DNA of 64,000 bases, from positions 32,443 through 96,442 of the forward strand of contig ONAJ01000016.1 in assembly GCA_900315775.1 (NCBI GenBank), read 5' to 3'. Every line of letters begins with the position of its first letter. Within the stretch, counting starts at the first letter, position 1. This DNA comes from an uncultured Prevotella sp. (GTDB taxonomy: Bacteria > Bacteroidota > Bacteroidia > Bacteroidales > Bacteroidaceae). The notes under the pieces are model-generated. The model ran no database searches. It was given only the letters and a program-made list of their open reading frames with translations, and was not told the origin of the DNA. Positions 61,647 to 64,000 of this stretch are shown here, in pieces. The position numbers and the translations under genes were made by a program.

Positions 61647-62020
61647 CCTATTTTCCCACGCAGAATCTACTTTCCCACGCAAAATAGGCAAAAATCTGCA
61701 ACTGACGGAGCAGCGAGAACAAAGTCAAGTTCACTTGAGTTTTGTCGAGTCGTGACGGAAGAAAACAAAGTTAAATATGTACCGTCAAAAAAAGAATTTA
61801 GTTTAGGTTATAGAAATATAATATGGGTATAAACAAAACCAAAGGGTTGTGCAATCAAACTGAATAATTAGCTTCTCCTTTATTTTGGACGGCAAAAGTG
61901 TTATATTGAATGACTAAAAAGCTACTTTTTATATAAAAAGTGCCATAAAGGTGAAAATTTTTGGTAAAATATGTATTTGGTAATAATATTTTTATTACTT
62001 TTGCAACAAAAAGTTTCAAT
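61647..62020. other. Intergenic region before the AbiE pair
   Basis: About 370 bp without a supported gene. Inverted repeat CCTATTTT (61649-61656) with AAAATAGG (61683-61690) encloses two direct copies of TTTCCCACGC. The remainder is AT-rich. It ends with the AbiE promoter box at 61996. Confidence 0.6.
61996..62003 (+). promoter_or_regulatory. -7 promoter box of the abiE operon
   Basis: TACTTTTG followed by CAAC, 18 bp before the ATG at 62021. It supports that ATG over the upstream open frame beginning at 61961. Confidence 0.6.
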
Positions 62021-62824
62021 ATGACTCTTCAGAAGTGGATAAAGGACAGGGCGATTCATGGGTATCCTACATTTTCGATAGAGGATGTGAGAGAGTCGGA
62101 AATGTACTCTTCTGAACAGATAATGAAGAATGAACTCAACAGGCTATGTTCAAATAAGACTATAGTCAATGTGTATCGAGGTTTCTATGTTATTATTCCT
62201 GTTCATTACGTTCTTCGTGGTTCCGTTCCTGCAACCTATTATATAGACCAGCTGATGACTTATCTTAGCAAGCCCTACTATGTATGTATGCTAAGTGCTG
62301 CAGAATTACTCGGTGTGGCACATCAGCGACCACAACAGTTTTCTGTGATGACAACATATCCAAGACGTCAGTTGGTGACAACTCGAAATGTAACCACCGA
62401 CTGGTTTTATCGTGATACGATGCCCGAAGATGCTCTTGTTATAAAGAATACAGAGACTGGGACAATTCGAATTTCAAATTCTCTTTTGACGGCAGCTGAC
62501 CTTGTACAGAATCAGCAGCATGTTGGTGGATTGTCTCGCGTTGCTACCATACTTGAAGAACTGACAGAACAGATTGATATCGACAGCCAATTCCCGGCTC
62601 TGATATCTTTTGTCAAGACTGTAACATGGCAACGTCTTGGTTATATCCTAGAAAATGTGATAGAAGATAGGGTAACTGCGGATAAACTATTTGAGCAGCT
62701 TCGCGCTTCATCAGCCCGTATGGTTTATAAGCCATTGAGCACATCGGCAGAAGATAATCTATCATCCAGAGACAGCCGATGGAAGATAAACATAAACGTG
62801 GAAATAGAAACAGACGATATATGA
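62021..62824 (+). CDS. AbiEi-type antitoxin (type IV toxin-antitoxin)
   Basis: A 267-residue protein with an N-terminal winged-helix (about 1-60, TLQKWIKDRAIHGYPTFSIEDVRES) and a C-terminal domain of the AbiEi antitoxin type (YYVCMLSAAELLGVAHQRPQQFSVMTTYPRRQL). It represses its operon and blocks the AbiEii toxin. Its stop overlaps the next ATG (ATGA). ATG 62021 is chosen because the promoter box lies just before it. Confidence 0.82.
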   Translation: MTLQKWIKDRAIHGYPTFSIEDVRESEMYSSEQIMKNELNRLCSNKTIVNVYRGFYVIIPVHYVLRGSVPATYYIDQLMTYLSKPYYVCMLSAAELLGVAHQRPQQFSVMTTYPRRQLVTTRNVTTDWFYRDTMPEDALVIKNTETGTIRISNSLLTAADLVQNQQHVGGLSRVATILEELTEQIDIDSQFPALISFVKTVTWQRLGYILENVIEDRVTADKLFEQLRASSARMVYKPLSTSAEDNLSSRDSRWKININVEIETDDI

Positions 62825-63624
62825 TTAACAGAACAGCGATACAACAGTGGAGTGAGCATGCTCCCTGGATAGATAATGCACAGATTGAACAAGATCTGAT
62901 TATATGTCGTGCCTTGGTTTCCATCTTTAGCGATGAGTTCCTTGCATCGCAGTTAGCTTTTCGTGGTGGAACAGCTTTGCATAAACTCTATCTCTCGCCT
63001 CAGCCACGCTATAGTGAAGATATCGATTTGGTTCAGATTACTCCTGGACCAATCAAGCCAATCATGTATCGATTAGGAGAAGTGCTTGACTGGTTGCCAG
63101 ACAGGGTAACTAAGCAGAAACGATATAATAATACTATGCTGTTCCGTGTGGAGTCTGAAATACCACCTACGGTACAGATACGTCTGAAAGTTGAAATCAA
63201 TTGCTTCGAACATTTCAATGTACTTGGGTTGACAAAGATACCGTTCAAAGTGGAGAACTCATGGTTTACGGGTGAAGCAGAACTGACGACCTATCATTTC
63301 GAGGAATTGTTGGGCACCAAACTTCGTGCTCTTTACCAGCGAAAGAAAGGCCGCGACCTCTTTGACCTTTATATTGCCTTACAGCGAAAGGACGTGGATG
63401 TTGATAAAGTCCTTCTGTGCTACAAGAAATATATGGAGTTTGTGGTTGAAAAGGCTCCGTCCTATAAGCAGTTCGTCAATAACATGCAGGAGAAGATGGA
63501 GGATGCCGAGTTTACCAACGATATGCAATCCCTTCTGCGTCCAGATGTTACTTTCAATGCGAGTGATGCTTATCCGCTGATTTATGAGACCTTTATTGAT
63601 AGGATGGAGGGTAAAAGAGAGTAA
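62821..63624 (+). CDS. AbiEii/AbiGii-type nucleotidyltransferase toxin
   Basis: A 267-residue protein of the AbiEii family: motif GGTALHKLYL near residue 50 and RYSEDIDLVQI near residue 66 are the nucleotidyltransferase signature (GGTxL...SxDIDL). The central and C-terminal motif KVEINCFEH and HFEELLGTKLRALYQRKKGRDLFDLYIAL are also family-typical. Toxins of this type stop translation by modifying tRNA or using NTP. ATG 62821 overlaps the antitoxin stop; the frame upstream to 62779 lies inside the antitoxin gene. Known role: abortive infection against phage. Confidence 0.9.
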   Translation: MINRTAIQQWSEHAPWIDNAQIEQDLIICRALVSIFSDEFLASQLAFRGGTALHKLYLSPQPRYSEDIDLVQITPGPIKPIMYRLGEVLDWLPDRVTKQKRYNNTMLFRVESEIPPTVQIRLKVEINCFEHFNVLGLTKIPFKVENSWFTGEAELTTYHFEELLGTKLRALYQRKKGRDLFDLYIALQRKDVDVDKVLLCYKKYMEFVVEKAPSYKQFVNNMQEKMEDAEFTNDMQSLLRPDVTFNASDAYPLIYETFIDRMEGKRE

Positions 63625-63694
63625 GGAATATATATTTATGCTATATGAGAAAGAGTGAACAATGATACGTTTATATATTATTCATCAAGTTAAA

Positions 63695-64000
63695 ATGAAA
63701 AATAAACTTTCCTTAATATCATTATTGATAAGTTTTTCGGTACAAGTCTTTGCTCAGGATGTGATCCCTCGCCGCGCACCTCTAGATGATAGCATATCAT
63801 CTTTTGAGGATTCCATGAAGAATGATGAAGGTGACAGTTCTAAATTCACAGAGATACCAATTATTATTGATTCTACTGAAGGATGGGAGTGGATTGGCAA
63901 GGAGGAAAGTGAGGACGTATTTGAAGCATACCCATTACGATTGTCCTACAACAAATATAAGTCACATCCACAATATCGTGTAATTGGTGAAGAAGTTTAT
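63695..64000 (+). CDS. Secreted protein of unknown family, 3' end outside the window
   Basis: An open frame of 102 codons runs off the window edge. The N-terminus MKNKLSLISLLISFSVQVFA followed by QD is a clear signal peptide. The mature part is acidic (DDSISSFEDSMKNDEGDSSKF) with a WEWIGKEESEDVF stretch; I recognise no domain. An in-frame ATG exists at 63662, but the signal peptide supports 63695. No promoter box was seen in the 70 bp before it. Confidence 0.75.
   Translation, partial: MKNKLSLISLLISFSVQVFAQDVIPRRAPLDDSISSFEDSMKNDEGDSSKFTEIPIIIDSTEGWEWIGKEESEDVFEAYPLRLSYNKYKSHPQYRVIGEEVY

Overview
The window reads as chromosomal DNA of a gut- or rumen-type Prevotella relative (Bacteroidales; Prevotella, Segatella or Xylanibacter-like). 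Three things point there: Bacteroidetes-type promoters (-33 TTTG, about 20 bp, -7 TAnnTTTG) in front of many genes; family content such as SprA, DUF1015, DUF4421, M49 dipeptidyl peptidase III and PL1/GH28/GH105 pectin enzymes; and surface proteins with Prevotella-like C-terminal tails. The assignment is inference, because no marker search could be run.

Layout. 1-17.8 kb is mostly core: an AraC-type regulator, DPP III, a HEAT/DNA-alkylation-repair-like protein, a Fur-like repressor, purA, hisS, a rhamnogalacturonan acetylesterase and rubrerythrin. On the other strand a lipoprotein follows hisGDC. Then come an MltF-like lytic transglycosylase, a GHL10-type glycosidase, CstA, NadC and an M23 peptidase. 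17.8-27 kb is an accessory island. It holds clusters of palindromic and tandem repeats, a HepT toxin whose MntA antitoxin has lost its middle, a structured-RNA candidate, an antitoxin whose PIN toxin has lost its middle, two repeats of a [large surface protein + 61-residue peptide] unit, a second structured-RNA candidate, an intact HigBA pair and tRNA-Arg(ACG). 27-39 kb is core again: a HAD hydrolase, ruvA, the giant sprA, fabD, a GH13 amylase and an AlaX-like editing protein. 39-44 kb carries pectin degradation (a PL1 pectate lyase and a GH28-GH105 fusion). 44-48.2 kb has a lipoprotein, a HIT protein, DUF1015, DUF4421 and a ketopantoate reductase.

48.2-54.5 kb is a minus-strand cluster: alcohol dehydrogenase, amidohydrolase-ABM fusion, cyclophilin-like protein, alpha/beta hydrolase and carboxymuconolactone-decarboxylase/cupin. 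A divergent AraC regulator flanks it, with an aldo/keto reductase remnant behind. 54.5-61.7 kb has an inverted-repeat-bounded element with 22-bp tandem repeats, then an AraC regulator divergent from a five-gene efflux system (TolC, HlyD-type adaptor, double ATPase, two ABC-2 permeases). The window ends with an AbiEi/AbiEii type IV toxin-antitoxin pair and the start of a secreted protein.

The most unusual signals are these: (i) several genes keep their two ends but have lost the middle (mntA, the PIN toxin, the amidohydrolase); (ii) short repeat families, including 7-bp tandem repeats, lie inside open reading frames, among them equivalent positions of two paralogous exporter permeases; (iii) there are two well-folded unidentified RNA candidates; (iv) the surface-protein/peptide module is duplicated in tandem. 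No insertion sequence, CRISPR array or rRNA gene was recognised.
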